Origin: Mumia sp050632745 | Lineage (GTDB): Bacteria > Actinomycetota > Actinomycetes > Propionibacteriales > Nocardioidaceae | Direction: 5' to 3' | Assembly (NCBI RefSeq): GCF_050632745.1 | Contig: NZ_JBODSD010000002.1 | Coordinates: 434,001 to 498,000 of the forward strand | DNA length: 64,000 bases | Part shown: in pieces, positions 1 through 8,437 of the stretch | Layout of the letters: each line of letters begins with the position of its first letter | How positions within the stretch are numbered: position 1 is the stretch's first letter | Program-made: the position numbers and the translations under genes | The notes under the pieces: generated by a model | Told to the model about the DNA's origin: nothing | The model's input: the letters and a program-made list of their open reading frames with translations, nothing else | Database searches by the model: none

Positions 1-3
1 GCG

Positions 4-1023
4 TCAGCCGATCAGCTGCATGTTGCCGGTGATCGGTGCCTGCGCGTAGCACCAGACCCGGTGCTGCTTGGCGGGCTCGAGCTTGTTCATGACGATCTGC
101 GCGACGTTCTTCGAGTACGTGATCGACAGGTGCTCCGAGAGGTCGATCGGGCAGACCTTCTGGAGCTCGATGTTGTCGACCTCGGCCCCTCCGACCAGGA
201 ACGCCTGCCGCCAGGGCGTCACGACCTCGTCGTAGCGGGTCGCGATCACCGTGTAGTCGATCCCCGGCACGGTCTCCCCTGCGCCGTTGACCTCCTGGTA
301 GAACGGCGACTGCGGTGCCGGGCTCTTGTCCGCCTGCTGCTGCGCGGCCGGCATGTTCACCAGCTCGAGCAAGTCCATCGCGAGGCCGAACAGCCGGAGG
401 GTCTTGCCCAGCTCGGTGATGCCCGACAGCGTCGTCGGGTGGTTGGACGGCGCGATGCCGATGACCTGGTTCACCTTCGCGGCGCCGCCGATCTTGTTGG
501 CGTAGTAGCGGGCGGTCGCGCCGCCCTGCGAGTGTCCGATCAGGTCGACCTTCGCAGCGCCGGTCGACGCGAGGACCCGGTCGACGAACGGACCGATCTC
601 GCGGGCGCTCTCGATCATGTCGCCCGTGCCGTTGAGGAAGGCGATGCCCGTCGTGTTGCCGTAGTTCAGCGCGTACACGCAGTAGCCCTGGTCCTTCAGG
701 ACCGGTGAGAGCCCGTTCCAGTTGTTGTACGCGTTCTCCCACGTGCCGTGGACGAGCACGACGGGGTACGGGTGCTTCGCGCTCGGCCTGCAGGTCCAGT
801 CGTTCGCGCCGAGCGGGTTGAGGTTCGGGGCGATCAGCGTCTTGCCGAAGGCCGCCGGGAAGGACGAGTCCTCTCCGAGCGGCGCGAAGCGCATCGGACG
901 CGGCAGCGGGTTGACCCAGGCGGCGTCGGCAGGCGCCGGGATCGCGGTCAGACCGAGCAGCGCCGCGGCGAAGGCCGCGAGCAGACGGAGGAGCCGGGAC
1001 TTGACGAGAGCAGGAGTCTTCAC
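4..1023 (-). CDS. Secreted alpha/beta-hydrolase lipase
   Basis: This is an exported esterase/lipase of the EstA/LipA alpha/beta-hydrolase type, likely cutting acylglycerols or other esters outside the cell. Residues 1-34 form a Sec signal peptide ending in ADA. The oxyanion-loop motif VHGTW lies at 91-95, the nucleophile elbow GHSQGG at 163-168 (Ser165), and Asp265 and His298 are the natural candidates for the rest of the triad. Several Cys in the mature part could form disulfides. The GTG start is supported by a GAGGTGA ribosome site about 6 bases upstream. The gene stands alone, with a TGTAAC inverted repeat in its upstream region. The family is clear; the substrate is not. Confidence 0.88.
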   Translation of the reverse strand: MKTPALVKSRLLRLLAAFAAALLGLTAIPAPADAAWVNPLPRPMRFAPLGEDSSFPAAFGKTLIAPNLNPLGANDWTCRPSAKHPYPVVLVHGTWENAYNNWNGLSPVLKDQGYCVYALNYGNTTGIAFLNGTGDMIESAREIGPFVDRVLASTGAAKVDLIGHSQGGATARYYANKIGGAAKVNQVIGIAPSNHPTTLSGITELGKTLRLFGLAMDLLELVNMPAAQQQADKSPAPQSPFYQEVNGAGETVPGIDYTVIATRYDEVVTPWRQAFLVGGAEVDNIELQKVCPIDLSEHLSITYSKNVAQIVMNKLEPAKQHRVWCYAQAPITGNMQLIG

Positions 1024-1137
1024 GGTGCGTCACCTCGGGTCGGCGGGTGACGCCGGGCGCGCGGCCGGGTGGCCGGACACCGAGGGAAGGGCGTCGTCAG
1101 GACTGTACTGTGACGCCGATCACCCTGTAAAGCCCGA

Positions 1138-1154
1138 TGTAACCATCAGTTACA
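1138..1154. promoter_or_regulatory. Inverted repeat TGTAAC-N5-GTTACA upstream of the lipase
   Basis: A perfect 6-bp inverted repeat with a 5-bp spacer lies in the 134-bp gap between the lipase start and the purE stop, about 115 bp before the lipase GTG. Its size and symmetry suit a dimeric repressor such as a TetR-type protein. No regulator gene is adjacent. The rest of the gap shows only possible promoter sequence for the lipase. Confidence 0.45.
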
Positions 1155-1157
1155 GCG

Positions 1158-1661
1158 TCAGCCGCCGGTCTCGCCCCGTACGACGGCGCCCTTGGCCCGA
1201 GCCGCGTCGGCGAGACGGCCCTGGAACGCGACCATCGCCTCCGCGAGGGCCGGGTCCGAGGCTGCGAGGATGCGTACGGCGAGGAGGCCCGCGTTGCGCG
1301 CGTTGCCGACCGCCACCGTCGCGACCGGCACCCCGGCCGGCATCTGGACGATCGACAGCAACGAGTCCATCCCGTCGAGGTACTTGAGCGCGACGGGAAC
1401 ACCGATCACCGGCAGCGGGGTCACCGACGCGAGCATGCCCGGCAGGTGCGCCGCTCCCCCGGCGCCGGCGACGATCACGCGCAGCCCGCGGCCGTGCGCG
1501 TCGCGGCCGTACGCGATCATCTCGTCCGGCATCCGGTGCGCGGAGACCACGTCGGCCTCGTACGGGACGCCGAACTCCTCCAGCGCCTCGGCGGCGGCCT
1601 TCATCGTCGGCCAGTCCGAGTCCGACCCCATCACGATGCCGACCTGCGGTGCGTCACTCAT
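1158..1661 (-). CDS. purE: N5-carboxyaminoimidazole ribonucleotide mutase
   Basis: Class I PurE converts N5-CAIR to CAIR in de novo purine synthesis. At 167 residues it has normal length. The MGSDSDW loop (11-17), the SAHR segment with the catalytic His42 (40-43), and the phosphate-binding GAGGAAHLPGM segment (66-76) are all visible. The ATG overlaps the end of purK by 8 bp, so the two are transcribed and probably translated together as purK-purE. Identification is secure. Confidence 0.97.
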   Translation of the reverse strand: MSDAPQVGIVMGSDSDWPTMKAAAEALEEFGVPYEADVVSAHRMPDEMIAYGRDAHGRGLRVIVAGAGGAAHLPGMLASVTPLPVIGVPVALKYLDGMDSLLSIVQMPAGVPVATVAVGNARNAGLLAVRILAASDPALAEAMVAFQGRLADAARAKGAVVRGETGG

Positions 1662-2823
1662 CCGTGCTCTCCTCGTCGTCCAACCGACCCTCGAACCACG
1701 CTGCCGCGTGTCGCGCCCGCTCGAGCAGGTCGTCGAGATCGTCGCCGTAGGCGTTCACGTGCCCGACCTTGCGCCCCGGTTTCACGGCCTTGCCGTAGAG
1801 GTGGACCTTCAGCCCCGGGTCGCGGGCCATCACGTGCGGGTACGCGTCGTACAGGCGTCCGACCTCGCCCCCGAGGATGTTGACCATCACCGTGTATGTC
1901 GCGCGTGCTCGCGGCGAGCCGAGCGGGAGGTCGAGCACGGCCCGGAGGTGGTTCTCGAACTGGCTCGTCTCGGCGCCGTCCATCGTCCAGTGACCCGTGT
2001 TGTGCGGGCGCATCGCGAGCTCGTTGACGAGGATCCGTCCGTCGACGGTCTCGAACAGCTCGACGGCGAGGATGCCCACGACGTCGAGCTCGCCGGCCAC
2101 CTTCATCGCGAGCATCTCGGCCTCGGCGGCGAGCTCGGCCGCCAGGCCCGGCGCCGGCGCGATCACCTCGCGGCAGATGCCGTTCTCCTGGCGGGACTCG
2201 ACGACGGGGTACGCCGCGACCTGGCCCGACGCGGATCGCGCGACCAGCGCCGACAGCTCACGCCGGAACTCGACCTTCTCCTCGGCGATGAGCGGCACGC
2301 CGGCGGCGAAGGCGTCCGCTGCCTCGGCGGCGTCGTCGACCACCCACACGCCCTTGCCGTCGTAGCCGCCGCGGGTCGTCTTCACGACCACGGGATAGCC
2401 CGACCCCTCCGCGGCGAACCGGTCGAGATCCGCGGCCTCGGCGACCGGGGCCCAGCGCGGGCACGGCACGCCCAGAGCGGTGAGACGTTCGCGCATCTCC
2501 CTCTTGTCCTGCGCGTAGAGCAGCGCGTGCGGGCCCGGACGGCACGCGTGACCCTCGGCGTCGAGCGTGCACAGGTGCTCCGGCGGCACGTGCTCGTGGT
2601 CGAAGGTGACGACCGCGCAGTCGGCCGCGACCGCCTGCAGCGTGGCGAGGTCGCGGTAGTCCCCGACCGTGGTCGCGGGGTTGACCTGGGCGGCGCTCAC
2701 GTCGGGCCCCTCCGCGAGGAGCCGGACCGGGACCGCGAGGGAGACGGCGGCCTGCTCCATCATGCGGGCGAGCTGTCCGCCGCCGATGATCGCGAGGACC
2801 GGGCTGTCGATGGGGCTCTGCAC
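1654..2823 (-). CDS. purK: N5-carboxyaminoimidazole ribonucleotide synthase
   Basis: PurK is an ATP-grasp enzyme that makes N5-CAIR from AIR, ATP and bicarbonate, feeding PurE directly. The protein is 389 residues. It has the N-terminal GGGQL nucleotide loop (14-18), the ATP-grasp RGGYDGKG loop (about 151-158) and the late MRPHNTGHW segment. The reading frame stays open for another 400 bases upstream, but that part is Arg/His-rich shadow coding. The GTG at 2823 starts exactly at the conserved N terminus and lies 6 bases after a TACGAT -10 element, so I chose it and expect a leaderless mRNA. Confidence 0.96.
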   Translation of the reverse strand: MQSPIDSPVLAIIGGGQLARMMEQAAVSLAVPVRLLAEGPDVSAAQVNPATTVGDYRDLATLQAVAADCAVVTFDHEHVPPEHLCTLDAEGHACRPGPHALLYAQDKREMRERLTALGVPCPRWAPVAEAADLDRFAAEGSGYPVVVKTTRGGYDGKGVWVVDDAAEAADAFAAGVPLIAEEKVEFRRELSALVARSASGQVAAYPVVESRQENGICREVIAPAPGLAAELAAEAEMLAMKVAGELDVVGILAVELFETVDGRILVNELAMRPHNTGHWTMDGAETSQFENHLRAVLDLPLGSPRARATYTVMVNILGGEVGRLYDAYPHVMARDPGLKVHLYGKAVKPGRKVGHVNAYGDDLDDLLERARHAAAWFEGRLDDEESTDE

Positions 2824-2829
2824 GCAGAC

Positions 2830-2835
2830 ATCGTA
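2830..2835 (-). promoter_or_regulatory. Leaderless-type -10 element (TACGAT) for purK-purE
   Basis: TACGAT sits at -12 to -7 relative to the purK GTG, matching the actinobacterial TANNNT -10 hexamer at the spacing that places transcription start on the start codon. No Shine-Dalgarno sequence is present. The same arrangement recurs at several other genes here. Confidence 0.6.
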
Positions 2836-2889
2836 CGGGGCGGCGCCGGCGGCCTCGGCGGTCGCGGCCGAGCGCCACCACGCCCCGCG

Positions 2890-2895
2890 TAGGCT
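2890..2895 (+). promoter_or_regulatory. Leaderless-type -10 element (TAGGCT) for the GtrA-like gene
   Basis: TAGGCT lies exactly at -12 to -7 from the ATG at 2902, again without a Shine-Dalgarno sequence. It faces away from the purK promoter about 55 bp to the left, so the short gap 2824-2901 is a divergent promoter region. Confidence 0.6.
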
Positions 2896-2901
2896 CGGGG
2901 C

Positions 2902-3357
2902 ATGACGACCACCGTGGTGCGGGCGCGCAACCGCGTCCGTGAGGTCGGGGCGTTCGGGGTGGTCGGCCTCGCGGGCTATCTCACCGACGTGGCGGTCTTC
3001 AACCTCCTCCGCTACGCCGGGGACCCGGGGCTGCTCGAGGACAGGCCGCTGACCGCGAAGGTGATCTCGGTGGCCGTCGCCATGGTCGTGACCTACCTCG
3101 GCAACCGCCAGTGGACGTGGCGCGGTCGCAGCACGCACACGGTGCGCCGCGAGGTGGCGCTGTTCGTGCTGATGAACGGCATCGGCATGCTGATCGCGGT
3201 CGGGTGCCTGGCGTTCTCGCACTACGTCCTCGGGCTGGACAGCGCGCTCGCCGACAACATCTCCGCGAACGTGGTCGGGCTGTCGCTCGGCACCCTGTTC
3301 CGGTTCTGGGCGTACCGCCGCTTCGTGTTCCCCGAGGTCGACGGCCTCCGCGAGTGA
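2902..3357 (+). CDS. GtrA-like integral membrane protein
   Basis: A small (151 aa) membrane protein of the GtrA/DPMS family. It has four hydrophobic segments at roughly 15-35, 49-66, 82-107 and 113-132, and the family's YLGNRQWTWRG motif after the second segment. GtrA proteins are thought to help move polyprenyl-linked sugars across the membrane for glycan decoration. No glycosyltransferase is adjacent, so the partner cannot be inferred. It appears monocistronic, followed by a convergent adenylate cyclase. Confidence 0.85.
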   Translation: MTTTVVRARNRVREVGAFGVVGLAGYLTDVAVFNLLRYAGDPGLLEDRPLTAKVISVAVAMVVTYLGNRQWTWRGRSTHTVRREVALFVLMNGIGMLIAVGCLAFSHYVLGLDSALADNISANVVGLSLGTLFRFWAYRRFVFPEVDGLRE

Positions 3358-3381
3358 CGCCCGCGCGCCTGCGGTGAGGCG

Positions 3382-4356
3382 TCAGCCGTTGTACGACCAG
3401 CGGTGGCGCACCGTGAGCGGCTCGACGTTGCCGAAGCCGCGCAGGTTGCGCTGAGCCATTGCCCGCGTCTCGAAACGGTCGCTCAACCCCTGGGCGGTGG
3501 CGCCGTCGATGATCACACGGTTGCGGCGGGCGACGCCGGTGAGCCGGGCCGCCAGGTTGACGGGCGGGCCGTACACGTCGCCGAGCCGCGAGATCACCGG
3601 ACCGGTGCCGAGCCCCACACGGACGTCGGGCAGGTCCTTGTCGCCGCCGATCTCGGCGACGATCGCGAACGCGATGTCCGCCGCCACCTCCGGGGTCTCC
3701 GCGACGTAGAGGACCGAGTCGCCCAAGGTCTTGATCGGGCGCCCGCCCCCCTCGGTGACGACGTCGATGCAGCGCGTCTCGAACTCCTCGACGAGGTCGG
3801 CCAGGCCGTCGTCGTCGAGACCGTTGGACAGCTTGGTGAACGCCACGAGGTCGGCGAACCCGACGGTGACGACCATCCGCAGCACGTCCTCCTCGTCGGC
3901 GGCCAGCGCCTCCGCCCGCGTCGCCGACGCGGCGAGGTGCCGCCGCCAGGCGTACACGAGGAGACGCTCGAACACCGGCCCCATCGCCTCCGCGACGGCG
4001 CGGCCCGACCTCGGCCAGGGCAGCCGGTCGTCGCCGTTCTCCCCGCGCCGCTCGAGGACCTCGGCGAGGGTCGAGACCTGCCAGTCCGCCAGCCGCGACA
4101 TCGTGGTGCCGAGCGCACGGGTCAGCCGCACGACGGTGTCGTCGTCGATCACACCGGAGCCGACGACCGCGCGCACCGTCTTCAGAGCGTCGAGGTCGGC
4201 CGGCACGAACGCCTTGGAGTCGGCGGAGTCCGGGAAGCCGAGCGCCCGCCAGAGGCGACGCGCCTCCTCGTACGGGACTCCGGCCGCGGCCGCGATCTCG
4301 TCGCTGGTGAACGTGGGATCCGCGCCGAGGATGGCGCGGGCAAGGTCGTCGGGCAC
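3382..4356 (-). CDS. Class III adenylate cyclase with N-terminal regulatory domain
   Basis: A cytosolic cyclase predicted to make cAMP from ATP. Residues 1 to about 140 resemble the helical regulatory domain found in mycobacterial Rv1264-type cyclases; the catalytic domain covers about 155-320. The two metal-binding Asp (in FADLVAFT and LGDSVLYV), the adenine-selecting Lys (RPIKTLGDS) and the transition-state Asn/Arg pair (VNLAARLT) are all present, so it should be active as a homodimer. The GTG start overlaps the stop of the PH-domain gene, so the two form an operon. The pH-sensing role known for Rv1264 is only an analogy here. Confidence 0.9.
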   Translation of the reverse strand: MPDDLARAILGADPTFTSDEIAAAAGVPYEEARRLWRALGFPDSADSKAFVPADLDALKTVRAVVGSGVIDDDTVVRLTRALGTTMSRLADWQVSTLAEVLERRGENGDDRLPWPRSGRAVAEAMGPVFERLLVYAWRRHLAASATRAEALAADEEDVLRMVVTVGFADLVAFTKLSNGLDDDGLADLVEEFETRCIDVVTEGGGRPIKTLGDSVLYVAETPEVAADIAFAIVAEIGGDKDLPDVRVGLGTGPVISRLGDVYGPPVNLAARLTGVARRNRVIIDGATAQGLSDRFETRAMAQRNLRGFGNVEPLTVRHRWSYNG

Positions 4357-4357
4357 G

Positions 4358-4858
4358 TCAGATCTGCTCGTCGCTCGTCGTCGGGTGGTGTGCCTCGAAC
4401 ACGAGGGTGGTCAGCTGGCGGTGCACGTCCTCGACGTGCGGGACGTCGCGGATCCGCAGTCCCTCCTGCTCGCTGGCGTCGTGCACGATGAGCGTGCCGC
4501 AGCCCAGGATGCGGTCGGTGAGGTGCTTCTCGTACGAGACGTCGTTGATGCGCGTGAGCGGGATGATCCGACCCGTGCGGGTCAGGAGACCCTTCTGCTC
4601 GATGAGGCGTCGGTTGGTGATCGTGTAGGTCCACGTGAACCAGCGGAGGAACGGCAGCACCGCCCACAGCAGGATCACGAGCAGCGCGACGACGAGGACG
4701 ATCCCGCGCACCGGACCGTCGGTCACCGCCCCGCCGAAACCTCCGGCACCGGCCACGACCACGAGGACGAGAACAGCGCCGAACAGAGCCTTCACGTGCG
4801 TCCTGACGGTCAGGATCTCGTGCTCGCCCTCGATCAACAGCTTCCTGGAGACACCCAC
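4358..4858 (-). CDS. PH (bPH2) domain membrane protein
   Basis: A 166-residue protein with two hydrophobic segments (about 28-46 and 57-76) followed by a bacterial PH-like domain starting at ITNRRLIEQKGLL and including PLTRINDVSY. Such YdbS/bPH2 proteins are membrane-anchored and mostly uncharacterised. It is the first gene of a two-gene unit with the adenylate cyclase, whose start overlaps its stop, so a membrane-linked partnership with cAMP synthesis is possible but unproven. The GTG start has a CACGAT hexamer at -12 to -7 and no clear ribosome site, suggesting a weak leaderless promoter. Confidence 0.82.
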   Translation of the reverse strand: MGVSRKLLIEGEHEILTVRTHVKALFGAVLVLVVVAGAGGFGGAVTDGPVRGIVLVVALLVILLWAVLPFLRWFTWTYTITNRRLIEQKGLLTRTGRIIPLTRINDVSYEKHLTDRILGCGTLIVHDASEQEGLRIRDVPHVEDVHRQLTTLVFEAHHPTTSDEQI

Positions 4859-4870
4859 GGGGTCATCGTG

Positions 4871-5704
4871 TCATGCCCGTGGTCGCAGGTGGGTGATGTC
4901 GCCCGCACTCACCGTGGTGACGTCCCCGTCGGCCGAGATCTGGAGCCGTCCGCTCTCGTCCAGGCCCACCGCGGTGCCCTCCAGGCGCTTGCCGTCGGGG
5001 AAGTCGACCGACACCTCACGACCCAGCGTGGCGCTGCTACGCTCGTACGCCTGCCGGATGCCGGCGTCCGGGTCGCCGTCGGCGCGCACCCACGCCGCGT
5101 ACAGGGCCTCGAAGGCTCGCGCGTACTCGCTCAGCAGCCCGGTCCGCTCCGCGGTCGGAGACCCCTCCTCGGTCAGCGAGGTCGCGTTCGGGACGCCGAT
5201 CTCCTCCGCCGTGACCGACACGTTGATCCCGCAGCCGACCACGGCGGCCGGGCCGGTCGGCGTGTCGACCCGCTCGACGAGGATGCCACCGAGCTTGCGG
5301 TCCTCGACGACGACGTCGTTCGGCCACTTGAGGTGCGCGCTCACGCCCGCCTGGCGGACCGCCGCGACGGCGGCCGCGCCGGTCAGCAGCGGGAGCCAGG
5401 TCCAGCGGTAGCCCTCGACCCGCGGGCGGACCAGGATCGACACCGCGAGGGCGGAGTAGCGCGGCATCTCCCACGTCCGGTCGAGCCTGCCGCGACCCGC
5501 CGTCTGGTGGTCGGTGGTCAGCAGGGTGCCCTCGGGCGCACCCTCGCGGGCGAGGGCGGCCAGGTCGGCGTTGGTGCTGGGGGTCTCGGGGACCACCCGG
5601 ACGTCCTGCCACCAGGACGTCGCACGGATCAGGGCCTGCTCGAGCCCGGCCGCGTCGAGCGGACGTCGGGCGAGCGGTGAGTCATCGACGGTCCAGTCGC
5701 TCAT
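4871..5704 (-). CDS. birA: Biotin-[acetyl-CoA-carboxylase] ligase
   Basis: BirA activates biotin as biotinyl-AMP and attaches it to the Lys of carboxyl-carrier domains; likely clients in this window are the carboxylase alpha subunit (16.5 kb) and pyruvate carboxylase (22.1 kb). The protein is 277 residues. The biotin/AMP loop GRGRLDRTW and the LKWPNDV and KLGGILVE segments are present, with a C-terminal SH3-like domain. It has no N-terminal winged helix, so it is a monofunctional group I enzyme and not a biotin repressor. The frame continues upstream but the ATG at 5704 matches the domain start. It is divergent from the carboxylase beta gene. Confidence 0.95.
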   Translation of the reverse strand: MSDWTVDDSPLARRPLDAAGLEQALIRATSWWQDVRVVPETPSTNADLAALAREGAPEGTLLTTDHQTAGRGRLDRTWEMPRYSALAVSILVRPRVEGYRWTWLPLLTGAAAVAAVRQAGVSAHLKWPNDVVVEDRKLGGILVERVDTPTGPAAVVGCGINVSVTAEEIGVPNATSLTEEGSPTAERTGLLSEYARAFEALYAAWVRADGDPDAGIRQAYERSSATLGREVSVDFPDGKRLEGTAVGLDESGRLQISADGDVTTVSAGDITHLRPRA

Positions 5705-5757
5705 GGGCCTACTGTCCCACGATCTGCGCCCCTCGTCGGGGCGCGTGACCCGACGGC

Positions 5758-5763
5758 TACCCT
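5758..5763 (+). promoter_or_regulatory. Leaderless-type -10 element (TACCCT) for the carboxylase beta gene
   Basis: TACCCT occupies -12 to -7 relative to the GTG at 5770. No ribosome-binding sequence lies between them, so a leaderless message is expected. The 65-bp gap also has to hold the divergent birA promoter. Confidence 0.6.
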
Positions 5764-5769
5764 GACCCC

Positions 5770-7368
5770 GTGAGCGAAGCAGTGGCACCCGAGACGGGGC
5801 AGATCGACACGCACACGACGGCCGGCAAGCTGGCCGATCTCGACCGGCGCCTCGACGAGGCCGTCCACGCGGGGTCGGCGAAGGCCGTCGAGAAGCAGCA
5901 CGCCAAGGGTCGGCAGACCGCGCGCGAGCGGATCGAGATGCTGTTCGACGAGGGCTCGTTCGTGGAGATCGACGAGCTCGCCCGGCACCGGTCGACGGCC
6001 TTCGGGCTGGAGAAGAACCGGCCGTACGGCGACGGCGTCGTCACCGGCTACGGCACGGTCGACGGGCGTCAGGTCTGCGTGTTCTCCCAGGACTTCACCG
6101 TCTTCGGCGGCTCGCTCGGCGAGGTCTACGGCGAGAAGATCACCAAGATCATGGACCTGGCGATCAAGACCGGCTCCCCGATCGTCGGGATCAACGAGGG
6201 CGCCGGGGCCCGCATCCAGGAGGGTGTGGTCTCGCTCGGCCTGTACGGCGAGATCTTCCGCCGCAACGTCCACGCCTCGGGCGTGATCCCGCAGATCAGC
6301 CTGATCATGGGCTCCTGCGCCGGCGGTCACGTCTACTCCCCCGCGGTCACCGACTTCACCGTGATGGTCGACGGGACCTCCAACATGTTCATCACCGGCC
6401 CCGACGTCATCAAGACCGTCACCGGCGAGGACGTGTCGATGGAAGAGCTGGGTGGCGCGCGCACCCACAACACCAAGTCGGGCAACGCCCACTACATGGG
6501 CGCCGACGAGGAGGACGCCATCGAGTACGTCAAGGCGCTGCTCTCCTACCTCCCCCAGAACAACATGGAGGACGCGCCGGCGTACGCCGAGGATGCCGAC
6601 CTCGAGATCTCCGACGAGGACCGTGCGCTCGACACGCTGATCCCGGACTCGCCGAACCAGCCGTACGACATGCACACGGTGATCGAGTCCGTCCTCGACG
6701 ACGGTGAGTTCCTCGAGGTGCAGCCGCTGTTCGCGCCCAACATCCTGATCGGCTTCGGCCGGGTCGAGGGCCGCTCGGTCGGCGTCGTCGCGAACCAGCC
6801 GATGCAGTTCGCCGGCACCCTCGACATCGACGCCTCCGAGAAGGCCGCCCGGTTCGTCCGCACCTGCGACGCGTTCAACGTGCCGGTCCTGACGTTCGTC
6901 GACGTCCCCGGCTTCCTTCCGGGCACCGACCAGGAGTGGAACGGCATCATCCGCCGCGGCGCCAAGCTGATCTACGCCTACGCCGAGGCCACCGTCCCGC
7001 TGGTCACCGTCATCACCCGCAAGGCGTACGGCGGCGCGTACGACGTCATGGGGTCCAAGCACCTCGGCGCTGACCTCAACATCGCCTGGCCCACCGCCCA
7101 GATCGCGGTCATGGGCGCCCAGGGCGCGGTCAACATCCTGCACCGCAAGACCCTGGCCGCCGCCGACGATCCCGAGGCCACCCGCGTCGAGCTGATCGAC
7201 GAGTACGAGCAGACCCTCGCGAACCCCTACATCGCGGCCGAGCGCGGATACGTCGACCAGGTCGTCCAGCCCCACGAGACCCGCGTCGAGATCATCCGGG
7301 CCCTGCGCCTGCTCCGCAGCAAGCGCGAGACGCTGCCGCCCAAGAAGCACGGGAACATCCCGCTGTGA
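5770..7368 (+). CDS. pccB: Acyl-CoA carboxylase beta (carboxyltransferase) subunit
   Basis: This 532-residue carboxyltransferase moves the carboxyl group from carboxybiotin to acetyl- or propionyl-CoA, giving malonyl- or methylmalonyl-CoA for lipid synthesis or odd-chain metabolism. It has the two crotonase-like halves of the PccB/AccD5 family, with the acyl-CoA site around GSCAGGHVYSPA and the biotin-side site around KAYGGAYDVMGSKH. It needs a biotinylated alpha subunit, probably the one at 16.5 kb. The next gene, for the epsilon subunit, starts within its stop codon. Whether acetyl- or propionyl-CoA is preferred cannot be read from sequence alone. Confidence 0.95.
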   Translation: MSEAVAPETGQIDTHTTAGKLADLDRRLDEAVHAGSAKAVEKQHAKGRQTARERIEMLFDEGSFVEIDELARHRSTAFGLEKNRPYGDGVVTGYGTVDGRQVCVFSQDFTVFGGSLGEVYGEKITKIMDLAIKTGSPIVGINEGAGARIQEGVVSLGLYGEIFRRNVHASGVIPQISLIMGSCAGGHVYSPAVTDFTVMVDGTSNMFITGPDVIKTVTGEDVSMEELGGARTHNTKSGNAHYMGADEEDAIEYVKALLSYLPQNNMEDAPAYAEDADLEISDEDRALDTLIPDSPNQPYDMHTVIESVLDDGEFLEVQPLFAPNILIGFGRVEGRSVGVVANQPMQFAGTLDIDASEKAARFVRTCDAFNVPVLTFVDVPGFLPGTDQEWNGIIRRGAKLIYAYAEATVPLVTVITRKAYGGAYDVMGSKHLGADLNIAWPTAQIAVMGAQGAVNILHRKTLAAADDPEATRVELIDEYEQTLANPYIAAERGYVDQVVQPHETRVEIIRALRLLRSKRETLPPKKHGNIPL

Positions 7369-7643
7369 CCGCCGACGGCACCGCCCCGGAGTCCGACAGC
7401 CCGGCGAACGACACGGGTCGGGACAGCACTCCCCTCCTGCGCGTCGTCAAGGGCGACCCGACGCCCGAGGAGCTCGCAGCGCTCGTCGCCGTCGTCGCAG
7501 CCCGCGGCGCGGCCGCCGCTGCCGCCGCGGCGTCGTCGGCCCAGCCCCGGCGTCGTTCCGCCTGGGGCGACCCGGCGCTGGCGACCCGTCCCCCGCACCA
7601 CCACGGTCCCGACGGCTGGCGCCGGTCGGCCTTCCCGCGCTAA
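7365..7643 (+). CDS. Acyl-CoA carboxylase epsilon subunit
   Basis: A 92-residue protein typical of the small epsilon subunits that accompany actinobacterial acyl-CoA carboxylases. It has the family layout: a short N-terminal segment with LLRVVKGDPTPEELAALVAVVAARG, an alanine-rich linker, and a C-terminal SAWGDPAL...GWRRSAFPR tail. In characterised members (Streptomyces PccE/AccE, Mycobacterium AccE5) it stimulates or stabilises the beta/alpha complex. The GTG start overlaps the beta-subunit stop by 4 bp, so expression is coupled. Confidence 0.9.
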   Translation: MTADGTAPESDSPANDTGRDSTPLLRVVKGDPTPEELAALVAVVAARGAAAAAAAASSAQPRRRSAWGDPALATRPPHHHGPDGWRRSAFPR

Positions 7644-7702
7644 GGACGGCCGCAGCGAGTCACGGGTGGCGCGGCACGGACGGATCGCGCTAGACCTGAG
7701 GC

Positions 7703-8416
7703 ATGCCGCTTCGTCCGCTCACCGATCTCGGACCCGCTGACTGGTTGTCGGCCGCCGACGCGGGCGGGTTCGACGTCATCAGTCTCGGCGCACCGGGGTT
7801 CGAGGCGTACGTGCGCCTGCTCCACGCGCTCGATCCGGACCTGTCCGGCGACCAGGCGACGCTCAACGTCGAGGGCGAGCTCGGTGAGGCGCAGCTGATC
7901 GCGCTGTGCGAGGTGCTCGCGCGGCACACGACCACGCCCGACGACGCCTACTTCGCTCTGTGGGACGGGTACGGGAGTCTCCACGGCGGCACCTGGGTGC
8001 TGATCGCTGGCGCCGAGGACGATGGCCCGACAGCTCCGGCGAGCGAATCCGAGCTTCGCGCGGCAGCCGAGGCGGCTCTGCGCTCGGAGGGCAAGGCGGG
8101 GAGTGGCCAGCTGCCTCCCGCGTTCCCGCCCGAGGTCATGAAGGGACCGCGTCTCGGGCTCAGCCACGGCCGCTCGTACCTGCTCTTCGAGGGGCCGCTC
8201 GCCGAGGCCGGCCACTGGGGAGGACATCCGGCCCACGGCTGGATCAACAGTCCGAACCTCTTCTGGCCCGCCGACCGCGCCTGGTGCGCCGCAACCGAGA
8301 TCGATCTCCCGTGGACAGGCATCGGTGGATCGCAGGCGCTCATCGACGAGCTGCACGCGGACGACCGCTTCGACGTCGTGCACGCCGACCCGCACCGGGA
8401 CCAGCCGTACCGGTGA
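7703..8416 (+). CDS. Conserved hypothetical protein
   Basis: I do not recognise this 237-residue soluble protein. No signal peptide or membrane segment is visible. It is rich in Trp and aromatic residues, with the segments YFALWDGYGSLHGG, GRSYLLFEGPL, NLFWPADRAWCAATEIDLPW and GGSQALIDEL. These look like a defined fold and not random coding, and codon use matches the neighbours. A TAGACC hexamer (with T next) lies at -12 to -7 from the ATG, consistent with its own leaderless promoter. It sits between the carboxylase operon and maf with no clear functional link. Confidence 0.75.
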   Translation: MPLRPLTDLGPADWLSAADAGGFDVISLGAPGFEAYVRLLHALDPDLSGDQATLNVEGELGEAQLIALCEVLARHTTTPDDAYFALWDGYGSLHGGTWVLIAGAEDDGPTAPASESELRAAAEAALRSEGKAGSGQLPPAFPPEVMKGPRLGLSHGRSYLLFEGPLAEAGHWGGHPAHGWINSPNLFWPADRAWCAATEIDLPWTGIGGSQALIDELHADDRFDVVHADPHRDQPYR

Positions 8417-8425
8417 CACCTCGCC

Positions 8426-8431
8426 TACGCT
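8426..8431 (+). promoter_or_regulatory. Leaderless-type -10 element (TACGCT) for maf
   Basis: TACGCT lies at -12 to -7 from the GTG at 8438, just past the stop of the preceding gene, giving maf a separate start of transcription. No Shine-Dalgarno sequence is seen. Confidence 0.55.
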
Positions 8432-8437
8432 GACCGG

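Noticed and set aside
2824..3222. N-terminal extension of purK
   Set aside because: The open frame overlaps the GtrA-like gene on the other strand and encodes low-complexity His/Arg sequence. The conserved PurK start and a -10 element fix the GTG at 2823.
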